DNA of 64,000 bases from Enterobacter_D sp963521185 (lineage in GTDB: Bacteria; Pseudomonadota; Gammaproteobacteria; Enterobacterales; Enterobacteriaceae): positions 62,001 through 126,000 of the forward strand of contig CAUQTV010000006.1 in the NCBI GenBank assembly GCA_963521185.1, in the 5' to 3' direction. Shown here in pieces: positions 37,035 to 43,482 of this stretch (its first letter is position 1; every line of letters starts with the position of its first letter). A program made the translations under genes and the position numbers. The notes beneath the pieces were generated by a model that saw only the letters and a list, made by a program, of their open reading frames with translations, was not told where the DNA came from and did no database searches.

Positions 37035-37634
37035 CTATCGTGCAGAAGAGAGTGAGAGGTATTCGCTGGCCCAGCGAATAGGGCAGCGGGAGAAGGGATC
37101 GAGCGCCTCAAGCTGATGATTTTCCCGCGCCTGCCATTCACGCATCCACAGAAAAATACCGTCGGCCAGCGAAATCACATTTACCCCTTCAGTTCCGCGC
37201 AGCTTTACCGCACGCATCAGTTGAATACACAGCGTTTCCGGGTCAGTTGCCTGCTGTAGCCGCTCAAAACGCAGTCGGGATAAGCAGGGCCGATCGCCTG
37301 ATTTCTCGCCGAGCTGTGCGGCGAAACTGTAGGCATCGTTATGCTTTTTAATGTGCACGGCGACCGAGGCAAAAATGGCCAGCGCCATCTGATCGATCGG
37401 CTGTAGCGTCATGTGCTCTGCGATCTGCGTGCGCAATGCCGCATAGCCTTCGCACATCATTACGCCATAGGGAGGCTCTGCGCGCCGCAGCTCTGCCCGC
37501 CATGCGCGCCCGTTGATGCGCTGCCCGGTCTGGAAATTGTTACGCTCAGATAAAACATCAAACCATTTCGTCAACACGTTACGCGTTGCGCTTCCAGTGA
37601 AGACACGTTCTTTTGCGGTGTCGCTATTAAACAT
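37035..37634 (-). CDS. cse2: Cascade small subunit Cse2 (Cas11)
   Basis: This 199-residue, mainly helical protein of the CasB/Cse2 family forms the dimeric belly of Cascade that stabilises the R-loop. The Arg-rich stretch GRAWRAELRRAEPP near residue 42 contacts displaced DNA in homologues. Its start overlaps the end of cas8e by 8 bp. Confidence 0.95.
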   Translation of the reverse strand: MFNSDTAKERVFTGSATRNVLTKWFDVLSERNNFQTGQRINGRAWRAELRRAEPPYGVMMCEGYAALRTQIAEHMTLQPIDQMALAIFASVAVHIKKHNDAYSFAAQLGEKSGDRPCLSRLRFERLQQATDPETLCIQLMRAVKLRGTEGVNVISLADGIFLWMREWQARENHQLEALDPFSRCPIRWASEYLSLSSAR

Positions 37635-39195
37635 GCGGTTGTTCCTCTGTCTCTTTCGCCAGCGCTAAGAGATCCTTGCGGGATTTTAATTTCTCGAAAT
37701 CTTTTACCAGACCACGGCGAGCGGCGACCTGCCGCAGCAGGGCTGCGTCGTCACAGTCGGGATCGGTGAGCACGTCGCGGTCAAAAAAATTCATCAGATG
37801 ATGTAACAGATCCTGCACCCACTGGCGGACGGCCTGCCGGGTGTGGCTTTCTGCCAGATCCGCATCGCGAATGACGCAATCCAGCACGTGGCGGAACGCA
37901 GACTCGGTTTCCTGCCAGTACGCGATATTGAGCATGCTGAAATCGACTTTCGCCTCGCCTGGTGCGCTAAACCATGCGGCCTTGAGCGATTTTTTCAGCA
38001 GCGTTAAGGCGTCAGATGTCAGAGGCATAATGTGTGCCATCACCGAGATGAAACGTTCAGAGCGGGGCACATTCAGCAGCGGCAGCCGATGCTGATACCA
38101 GCAGCGTGCTTTCGCGTTATCCATATCCCAGGCGAAGCACCACAGACCGACCTCCGGGCGGTGGCGCATACCGGCCGCTGCCGCTACAACGCGGGCGGGC
38201 ATCATACGATTGAATTTGTCTTCGCATGCCAGCGTCAGACCTAACCAGTCTTTGTAGCTCAGGCCGCCGGGCTGGCCTTTTAGCGCAATCGCCGGAGAGC
38301 CTTTATCTTTTAACGCCTGATAGTAAGGAGACAGGGGGTGACGCCAGCCGTCATACTGCACGCCATAATTCTTATTGCGCATTTCCAGTAACAGCGCGTC
38401 ATGATGTTCACCACAGAGATCGCACTCGCCCGCCTGCGTGTGTTCAAAATCCAGTTCGATACGGCGCGGCATTCCCCAGTAGGCCTGTAGCCAGTGGGAA
38501 TTGATTTCGGTAACAATGTTTCCGGCTTTTTCGCTGGTTTTAGTGGGGGCCAGCCACGGGAAAATAACCGGGTGCTCAGAGGGCGTGGGGCGGCGCTCAG
38601 CGGGCAAAACGTTGAGCCAGAGCTTTTTCCACAGCGGATAATCCGCCTCTTTAAGCGGAACAATGAGCGTGGTGAGCGGCCCGCCACCGCGCAGGCTGAC
38701 GCGATAGCCCGCGCCACCCGCGGGAGAATTGGTCTGGACGGTAAACAGCGCCATCACCGCGCAGTGCGGGCAGATTTTTTGCCCGGCGTGGCGTTTAACA
38801 AAGTGATCTTTATTCAGCTTTAGCGTGTTGCCGCCGGGAGAGTCAATCAGCAGCCCGGAAATACCGCTGTTTTCGGTTTCCAGCGGTTCAAAGCTTTGCA
38901 AGAAAGCCGGTTTTTGTGCGCCAAATTGCAGCGCGTGGGCAACGGATGCCAGTGCCTTTTGCCAGTCAGCGTTGCTGATGCCATCGCCCCAGATTTCATC
39001 CCAATCCTCTTCATCCTCCGGCGCGACGGTGCTTTGTAACAGGCCAATGAGCATCTGCCAGGCGGCACCCTGAAAATCTGCGCGAGGGTAATCCACGTCG
39101 TGAATGCTGTTATCAAACAGTTCATCCAGGGCAATTTTACGCTTTTCCCCAGAACGGCTAATGACCGGCAGCCAGGGTTCTGTAACGAGATCCAT
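37627..39195 (-). CDS. cas8e: Cascade large subunit Cas8e (Cse1)
   Basis: This 522-residue subunit recognises the PAM and recruits Cas3. It starts MDLVTEPWLPV as in other Cse1 proteins. It has a zinc-like Cys cluster (CPHCAVMALF near residue 142; CDLCGEHHD near residue 258) and the C-terminal four-helix bundle (from about residue 380). It is the first gene of the cas8e-cse2-cas7-cas5-cas6e-cas1-cas2 operon. The ribosome site AAGGAG lies 7 bp before the ATG and just downstream of a perfect palindrome. Confidence 0.97.
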   Translation of the reverse strand: MDLVTEPWLPVISRSGEKRKIALDELFDNSIHDVDYPRADFQGAAWQMLIGLLQSTVAPEDEEDWDEIWGDGISNADWQKALASVAHALQFGAQKPAFLQSFEPLETENSGISGLLIDSPGGNTLKLNKDHFVKRHAGQKICPHCAVMALFTVQTNSPAGGAGYRVSLRGGGPLTTLIVPLKEADYPLWKKLWLNVLPAERRPTPSEHPVIFPWLAPTKTSEKAGNIVTEINSHWLQAYWGMPRRIELDFEHTQAGECDLCGEHHDALLLEMRNKNYGVQYDGWRHPLSPYYQALKDKGSPAIALKGQPGGLSYKDWLGLTLACEDKFNRMMPARVVAAAAGMRHRPEVGLWCFAWDMDNAKARCWYQHRLPLLNVPRSERFISVMAHIMPLTSDALTLLKKSLKAAWFSAPGEAKVDFSMLNIAYWQETESAFRHVLDCVIRDADLAESHTRQAVRQWVQDLLHHLMNFFDRDVLTDPDCDDAALLRQVAARRGLVKDFEKLKSRKDLLALAKETEEQPHV

Positions 39196-39212
39196 TCCTG
39201 TACTCCTTTTAG

Positions 39213-39232
39213 ACTGGCCCCGTGGGGCCAGT
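39213..39232. repeat. Perfect palindrome just upstream of cas8e
   Basis: ACTGGCCCCGTGGGGCCAGT is self-complementary over its full 20 bp. In the leftward transcript it lies 5 nt after the mini-ORF stop and 18 nt before the cas8e start, directly before the cas8e ribosome site. There is no T run, so it is more likely a translational control or processing hairpin, or a protein-binding palindrome, than a strong terminator. Confidence 0.7.
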
Positions 39233-39237
39233 TGGAT

Positions 39238-39318
39238 TTACGAACGCCTTAACCAGGCAGCGATGAGACTGGCTATCACAATCATTTCATGATTGTTTAT
39301 GGCCACAGTCATAACCAT
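39238..39318 (-). CDS. Putative 26-residue hydrophobic/basic peptide, CreT-like candidate
   Basis: The ORF encodes MVMTVAINNHEMIVIASLIA followed by AWLRRS. It has a hydrophobic helix (residues 12-23) with a Trp and a basic end (LRRS), a shape shared by many type I toxin peptides. An AAAGGG ribosome site lies 7 nt before the ATG; a second ATG two codons in is possible. It lies in the leader of the cas8e transcript, 119 bp downstream of a strong leftward promoter. I do not recognise a family. It could be a membrane toxin held off by Cascade and the CreA-like RNA, a leader peptide for cas8e, or chance; the AUA codons at positions 7 and 15 are rare ones. Confidence 0.45.
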   Translation of the reverse strand: MVMTVAINNHEMIVIASLIAAWLRRS

Positions 39319-39384
39319 AAATGAACCCTTTGCGTTGCTAGTAATTTTGACACCGCTTAGAATACAGTTGTCTAGGCTGGTTCG

Positions 39385-39419
39385 GCAGTGGTGCCTTCCT
39401 CCTGAGGTGCCACCACTGC
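39385..39419 (-). ncRNA. Leader hairpin presenting AGGAGG in its loop
   Basis: In the leftward transcript GCAGTGGTG (39419-39411) pairs perfectly with CACCACTGC (39393-39385). The loop contains AGGAGGAAGG, a full Shine-Dalgarno sequence with no ATG within 20 nt downstream. It lies about 20-50 nt after the predicted start of the transcript and before the mini-ORF. It may act as a ribosome decoy or standby site, or as the active part of an RNA toxin. Prediction only. Confidence 0.5.
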
Positions 39420-39443
39420 TGGGCCGTTTACTCAGTTGAGCGA

Positions 39444-39472
39444 ATAATACCCCTACAATTCATGCGTGTCCA
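39444..39472 (-). promoter_or_regulatory. Near-consensus sigma-70 promoter for the cas8e operon and mini-ORF
   Basis: On the minus strand TGGACA (39472-39467, five of six to consensus) and TATTAT (39449-39444, five of six) are 17 bp apart. Transcription should start near 39437 and run through the hairpin, the mini-ORF and cas8e. The PAM of the CreA-like target lies 9 bp upstream of the -35 hexamer. Confidence 0.7.
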
Positions 39473-39495
39473 TACAGGATAAGTCCATTTATAAT
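39467..39495 (+). promoter_or_regulatory. Rightward promoter candidate with consensus -10
   Basis: TGTCCA (39467-39472) and a perfect TATAAT (39490-39495) are 17 bp apart on the plus strand. The -35 shares its bases with the leftward promoter. A start near 39502 would give a transcript running into the CreA-like RNA. The -10 lies inside the PAM-flanked target, so Cascade binding there would block it. Confidence 0.5.
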
Positions 39496-39503
39496 GCAGA
39501 GAT
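39481..39503 (+). promoter_or_regulatory. Cascade target site matching the adjacent pseudo-spacer
   Basis: AAG (39481-39483) is the canonical type I-E PAM. The following TCCATTTATAATGCA matches the first 15 bases of the pseudo-spacer at 39603 except at positions 6 and 12. Cascade leaves every sixth guide base unpaired, so all positions that can pair do pair through position 15; beyond it there is no match. A short seed-type match allows binding but probably not Cas3 cleavage, which fits a regulatory target. Confidence 0.85.
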
Positions 39504-39539
39504 TACGAACCAAGAGCGACAAAGCGTTGCATTCAGTTT

Positions 39540-39568
39540 TTGGCGTGTTTGTAATTCATTGTTATTAT
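39540..39568 (+). promoter_or_regulatory. Second rightward promoter candidate, directly before the CreA-like RNA
   Basis: TTGGCG (39540-39545) and TATTAT (39563-39568) are 17 bp apart. A start near 39575 would place the first base of the transcript at the GTTCCC of the first diverged repeat, the minimal form expected for a crRNA-like RNA. Confidence 0.55.
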
Positions 39569-39572
39569 GTTG

Positions 39573-39650
39573 CAGTTCCCTGTGTCATACAGGGATGAAC
39601 CGTCCATCTATAAAGCATCACCCTGTTCCCCGCGTCAGCGGGGATTTTCG
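39573..39650 (+). ncRNA. creA: CreA/CreR-like crRNA-like RNA: two diverged CRISPR repeats around a 20-nt pseudo-spacer
   Basis: The first diverged repeat (39573-39602) keeps GTTCCC and GGGATGAACCG. Its stem CCCTGT-GTCAT-ACAGGG has compensatory changes relative to the array stem CCCCGC-GCCA-GCGGGG, so pairing is preserved. The pseudo-spacer is 39603-39622 (TCCATCTATAAAGCATCACC, 20 nt, two Cas7 units of six shorter than 32). The second diverged repeat (39623-39650) keeps TGTTCCCCGCG and CAGCGGGGAT but loses the AAACCG tail. Cas6e cuts after GGGG would give an AUGAACCG 5' handle (39595-39602), the pseudo-spacer and a 3' hairpin. It is on the strand opposite cas8e and cas3. The symbol follows the published CreTA naming and is my inference. 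Confidence 0.8.
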
Positions 39651-42343
39651 TTTCTATGCAACCCAAAGCGCCTGCTGTAATACGTGGCTTCCCCCTGCTC
39701 TGAGACGAGCAGTACCTGCGCTGCCGGGCGATGCTGCCGTTTGCGAAAGGCGAGAAGCGTGGTTTCGTCCGGCACAGAGAGATGCGGGAGATTCTTCTGC
39801 CACCAGCTGACCCGCACCTGCACCCGGCTCATTTCCCATGGGAATTCGCCATCGTTTACCATTGGCTGTAGCTGACGTTGCTCATCCATCCAGGCCAGAT
39901 AGACATCAACGCCTGGCTCCCCCAGTCGCGTCGAAAACTCTCGCCCCTCATCCCACATAAAGTCGCTGGCAGTGCGGTCGTAGCCCTTATCACGCAGCAG
40001 CAAATTCTGTTTGGCGATGTTCCTTTCGCTAAGCAACGCGCCGTACACATTATTGGAAATCGTTTCAAGGCCTGGCGGAACCGGGGCGCTCGATTCATAC
40101 ACGCCATCAACCAATAAGCGCGCCATTTCTGGCATACGAATTTGACCGTGCTGGCGCAACAGCCCCTGCGTGCGCCACAGGCACGCGTGGTCAGCGTAGA
40201 CATAACCGGTGCCGCGAAGCGCCTCGCTCAGCCAGCCGGGCTGCGGGTTTTCCTGCCATGCGGGTGCGAGAATATGTAATACCGGATAGGAGCGTTCATC
40301 GGGCAGCGAGGATTTGCATGCGCCCTGCGCATCGCGAATGTGGCGCTGTAAACGACCGGCGCGCTGAATGAGCAAATCGATCGGCGCGAGATCGGAAATC
40401 ATCCGATCAAAATCTAAATCCAGAGATTGTTCCACGACCTGCGTTGCGATCAGCACTTTGCCGCGCCGTTCGTCTGCCCTGGACGCTTTACCAAACCAGC
40501 CCAGCGTTTTTTCTTCTATAGCCATACGGTCAGCACAGGCGAAGCGGCTATGGAAGAGTAAAAGATCCTGCTGCGGAATTTTGCCGTCGTGCAGCAAACG
40601 CAGAAATATATCCAGCGCATCATCGACCGTGTTACGCACCCAGCAAATACACTGACCGGCGTCTACAGCCTGATAAATCAGCGCCAGCGCCTGCTCAACA
40701 TCATTTACCCAGTCAATATTTACGCCGCGCTGAACCTCATGCCGCGTAGCTAAAGGGTGCTCATGCAAACCCGAAGAAGAGAGATGGCTGAGCCAGGGGT
40801 AGCCCGCCTCCTCTTTTGCTTCGCAAGGCATAAACCCTGCGCCCTCCGAAAAAGCGCTCAGCAGCTTATCTCTGAGCGAGGCGGACAGCGTGGCGCTTAA
40901 AATAATCGCGCTTCCACCCTGCGCGCCGTGAAACCAGAGCACTCCCTCCAGCAGTTTGACCATATAGCCGTCGTAGGCATGGACCTCATCAAGAATAAGC
41001 ACCTTGTCGCGCATGCCCAGCAGCCGCAGCGACTGGTGGCGAAACGGCATCACGGCCATCAGAATTTGATCGAGCGTGCCCACGCCGACTTCCGCCAGCA
41101 GCGCTTTTTTGCGTGAATCCGCAAACCAGGCGCTGCACTGCGCAGAGGCGGTGACCCCGTCGGCGGATGATTCTTCAGAAAGCGACGCATCATCAAGCCA
41201 AAGCGACTGACGAAACGCCGCCGACATTTCCCGACCGCCATGCGCCAGCACCAGCGAGGGGTGAGCGTCGTCTGCGAACAGCGCGCCATAGGCTTTTCCT
41301 AAGCGCTGATACATAGCGTTTGCCGTCGCCATCGTCGGCAAGCCGACATACACGCCTCGGCCTTTGTTTGCGGAGAGCAGCCGATGCGCAAGGATCATTG
41401 CCGCTTCCGTTTTGCCCGCGCCGGTGACATCTTCGAGCACAATGAGCTGTGGACCAGGGGGAGAAATGTCCAAATCGGCAACGCGCTGCTGCAAAGGCGT
41501 GAGCGTGTTGATAAAGGGAAACAGCGCCTGATGGCCGGTGTACTGGCTGAGCCGCGACGGTGAGGGTAATTTTGCCAGCGCCTTTTCAGCCTTCATACAG
41601 GCTAATGTCCAGTAATCGGGAATGGACATCGGATCGCGACAATAAGGAAAATTATTTTCGTCCGAGCCAAGCCAGTCGGCCAGCGTTATCATTCCGGCTA
41701 AAAACCAACTCTCTTGTTTTAATGTTTTACGCCACGCTTTTTTCGTCCACGCTTCGGGTAAGGTATTTATTGAAAATAACGCACCTATCGCGTTTAAATA
41801 ATCATTCACCGCATCAATATCTATTTGTGTAAAAGCTGTGGCACAACGCGGATTTGAACTCTCTGGCGGAATGCCATGATGCCCGCAACTTATCGCCATC
41901 CAGATATCGAGCGCATAAGCGAATCTGTCTCGTTCATCGCACGCTACATCGCTGAACATCGCGTTATCGCCGTCGCTCCAGCGTGTGAATAGTTTTGCCC
42001 ACAGCCAGTAGCCCAGCGTGTCATGACGACAGGGATAATTAATACCCGCAGCGGGCGATACCAGCGCTGAACCGGGATGCGCGGCCAACTGTTGAAACCC
42101 ATTGGCAAATTTGCCGATATCGTGGCTGGCGAAAAGATACCCGATCCATCGATAACCATATTCAGAATTTAGATTCAGCGACGACAATATGTCGCCCATC
42201 CCATAACGGTTTTCTTTCGCCATCAGATATCCGCAGGCGGCAACATCGAGGCAATGATAAACCAGCAAGTGATAATTATTGACAGAGGTTATCTTTTTAC
42301 CGGTCTTGCCCCAGTATCGATAATAATGATTATCTTGCTTCAT
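39635..42343 (-). CDS. cas3: CRISPR-associated helicase/nuclease Cas3
   Basis: This 902-residue protein is the interference effector recruited by Cascade. The N-terminal HD nuclease domain is marked by YHCLDVAACGYLM near residue 29 and FASHDIGKFANGF near residue 72. The SF2 helicase follows, with motif I EDVTGAGKTEAA near residue 313, the DEVH box in LILDEVHAYDGYM near 450 and motif VI-like QRAGRLQRH near 668. It is transcribed separately from an AT-rich promoter region. Its last codons overlap the second diverged repeat of the CreA-like RNA on the other strand. Confidence 0.97.
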   Translation of the reverse strand: MKQDNHYYRYWGKTGKKITSVNNYHLLVYHCLDVAACGYLMAKENRYGMGDILSSLNLNSEYGYRWIGYLFASHDIGKFANGFQQLAAHPGSALVSPAAGINYPCRHDTLGYWLWAKLFTRWSDGDNAMFSDVACDERDRFAYALDIWMAISCGHHGIPPESSNPRCATAFTQIDIDAVNDYLNAIGALFSINTLPEAWTKKAWRKTLKQESWFLAGMITLADWLGSDENNFPYCRDPMSIPDYWTLACMKAEKALAKLPSPSRLSQYTGHQALFPFINTLTPLQQRVADLDISPPGPQLIVLEDVTGAGKTEAAMILAHRLLSANKGRGVYVGLPTMATANAMYQRLGKAYGALFADDAHPSLVLAHGGREMSAAFRQSLWLDDASLSEESSADGVTASAQCSAWFADSRKKALLAEVGVGTLDQILMAVMPFRHQSLRLLGMRDKVLILDEVHAYDGYMVKLLEGVLWFHGAQGGSAIILSATLSASLRDKLLSAFSEGAGFMPCEAKEEAGYPWLSHLSSSGLHEHPLATRHEVQRGVNIDWVNDVEQALALIYQAVDAGQCICWVRNTVDDALDIFLRLLHDGKIPQQDLLLFHSRFACADRMAIEEKTLGWFGKASRADERRGKVLIATQVVEQSLDLDFDRMISDLAPIDLLIQRAGRLQRHIRDAQGACKSSLPDERSYPVLHILAPAWQENPQPGWLSEALRGTGYVYADHACLWRTQGLLRQHGQIRMPEMARLLVDGVYESSAPVPPGLETISNNVYGALLSERNIAKQNLLLRDKGYDRTASDFMWDEGREFSTRLGEPGVDVYLAWMDEQRQLQPMVNDGEFPWEMSRVQVRVSWWQKNLPHLSVPDETTLLAFRKRQHRPAAQVLLVSEQGEATYYSRRFGLHRNENPR

Positions 42344-42648
42344 CTCCGCCTCAACGTAAAACCAACAATTAATTAACCAAAATTATTTTTACACTTATTA
42401 TCAACACGTATTGTGGATACCGGATTTTGAACGTTCATTTAATAGCAAATCATACCGGGTTAATATGATAGAACTCTCATAATACAAAGACAGGACTACG
42501 ATTATAAAAAATTGCAATGTCTCGATTTTGAATGGGGTTAGATATAACAGCGCCCGTTTCCACGAGTGTACCGCACAGAGTTTAATATGATTGTGCTTCA
42601 GGCAAAAAAAATGCTGGCGGCAGCCAGCATTGAGGGTGGGGGGGTTTA
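42344..42648. other. AT-rich gap upstream of cas3, downstream of cysH
   Basis: This 305-bp gap holds the cas3 promoter region and the cysJIH terminator. The stretch 42360-42540 is strongly AT-rich, as expected for H-NS silenced cas promoters. TATAAT-like elements occur on the minus strand near 42502-42510 but without a clear -35. I see no gene and no copy of the CreA target here. Confidence 0.55.
42604..42631 (-). terminator. Rho-independent terminator of the cysJIH operon
   Basis: AATGCTGGC and GCCAGCATT form a perfect 9-bp stem with a 4-nt loop, followed on the minus strand by a run of T. It ends the transcript 18 bp after the cysH stop. Confidence 0.88.
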
Positions 42649-43383
42649 TCAGCCTTCGTGCAAACCGCATTCGCGTTTGAGGCCGAAGAAGCGGGTGTCT
42701 TCTTCCGCCATGCCCGGTTCCCATTTACGGGTGGTGTGCGTATCACCCACCGAGAGATACCCCTGGTCCCACAGCGGATGGTATTTCAGGCCGTGCTTTT
42801 GCAGATACTGATAAACCGTGCGGTTGTCCCAGTCGATAATCGGCAGGACTTTAAACACGCCACGCTGGATGCCCAGCACCGGCAGCGCCGCGCGGCTGCC
42901 CGACTGTTCACGGCGCAGGCCAGCAAACCAGGTTTGCGCCTTCAGATCTTTTAGCGCACGGTTCATCGGCTCGACTTTGTTGATGTCATTGTATTTCTCA
43001 ATGCCTTCAACGCCCTGCTCCCACAGCTTACCGTAGCGCGCTTCCTGCCAGGCGGCGCTCTGTTTCGCGCGATAAACCTTCAGGTTAAGTTTGAGTTTGT
43101 CCGTTAACTCATCAATAAACTGATAGGTCTCCGGGAACAGATAGCCGGTATCGGTGAGGATCACCGGAATGTCCGGGCGAGCCTGATTTACCAGATGTAA
43201 ACTCACCGCCGCCTGGATGCCAAAGCTCGACGACAGTACATATTCACCCGGTAAATTTTCCAGCGCCCACGCGACGCGATCTTCTGCGCTGAGCTTTTCC
43301 AACTGGCCGTTGGTTTCTGCCAGCGCCGCAACGCGTTCCTCTTTTGGCAGCGCATTAAGCGCGTTTAAATCGAGTACGGACAT
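42649..43383 (-). CDS. cysH: Phosphoadenosine phosphosulfate reductase
   Basis: This 244-residue enzyme reduces PAPS to sulfite with thioredoxin. It has SSFGIQAAVSLHLV (PAPS site, near residue 49) and the catalytic Cys in the C-terminal KRECGLHEG. It lacks the extra Cys pairs of APS reductases, as expected. The ATG at 43383 gives the E. coli length and start (MSVLDLNALNALPK). A REP element separates it from cysI. Confidence 0.97.
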   Translation of the reverse strand: MSVLDLNALNALPKEERVAALAETNGQLEKLSAEDRVAWALENLPGEYVLSSSFGIQAAVSLHLVNQARPDIPVILTDTGYLFPETYQFIDELTDKLKLNLKVYRAKQSAAWQEARYGKLWEQGVEGIEKYNDINKVEPMNRALKDLKAQTWFAGLRREQSGSRAALPVLGIQRGVFKVLPIIDWDNRTVYQYLQKHGLKYHPLWDQGYLSVGDTHTTRKWEPGMAEEDTRFFGLKRECGLHEG

Positions 43384-43404
43384 AAGCACCTCGTTTGCCT
43401 GTTT

Positions 43405-43476
43405 TGCCGGGCGGCACTGCGTTTGCCCGGCCTGTAAAACCCGTAGGCCCGGTAAGCGAAGCGCCACCGGGCAAAG
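43405..43476. repeat. Pair of REP elements between cysI and cysH
   Basis: Two inverted GCC-rich palindromes (GCCGGGCGGCACTGCGTTTG and the GTAGGCCCGGTAAGCGAAGC block) make a BIME-type unit inside the cysJIH operon. Such elements often modulate expression of distal genes. Confidence 0.7.
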
Positions 43477-43482
43477 GATGGG

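Larger units (their letters stand above)
39196..39634. other. Regulatory interval between cas8e and cas3
   Basis: This 440-bp interval between two minus-strand genes is densely organised. From left to right it has a palindrome (39213-39232), a 26-codon mini-ORF (39238-39318, minus), a hairpin with a ribosome-site sequence in the loop (39385-39419), a leftward promoter (39444-39472) and a PAM-flanked site matching a nearby crRNA-like RNA (39481-39503). To the right lie rightward promoter elements and that RNA (39573-39650). Details are in the separate entries. Confidence 0.85.

Noticed and set aside
39623..39650. Second pseudo-repeat read as a plain terminator for cas3 or a leftover array fragment
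   Set aside because: The hairpin is followed by only four T on the plus strand and none on the minus strand. A leftover array would not explain the compensatory stem changes or the PAM-flanked match at 39481.
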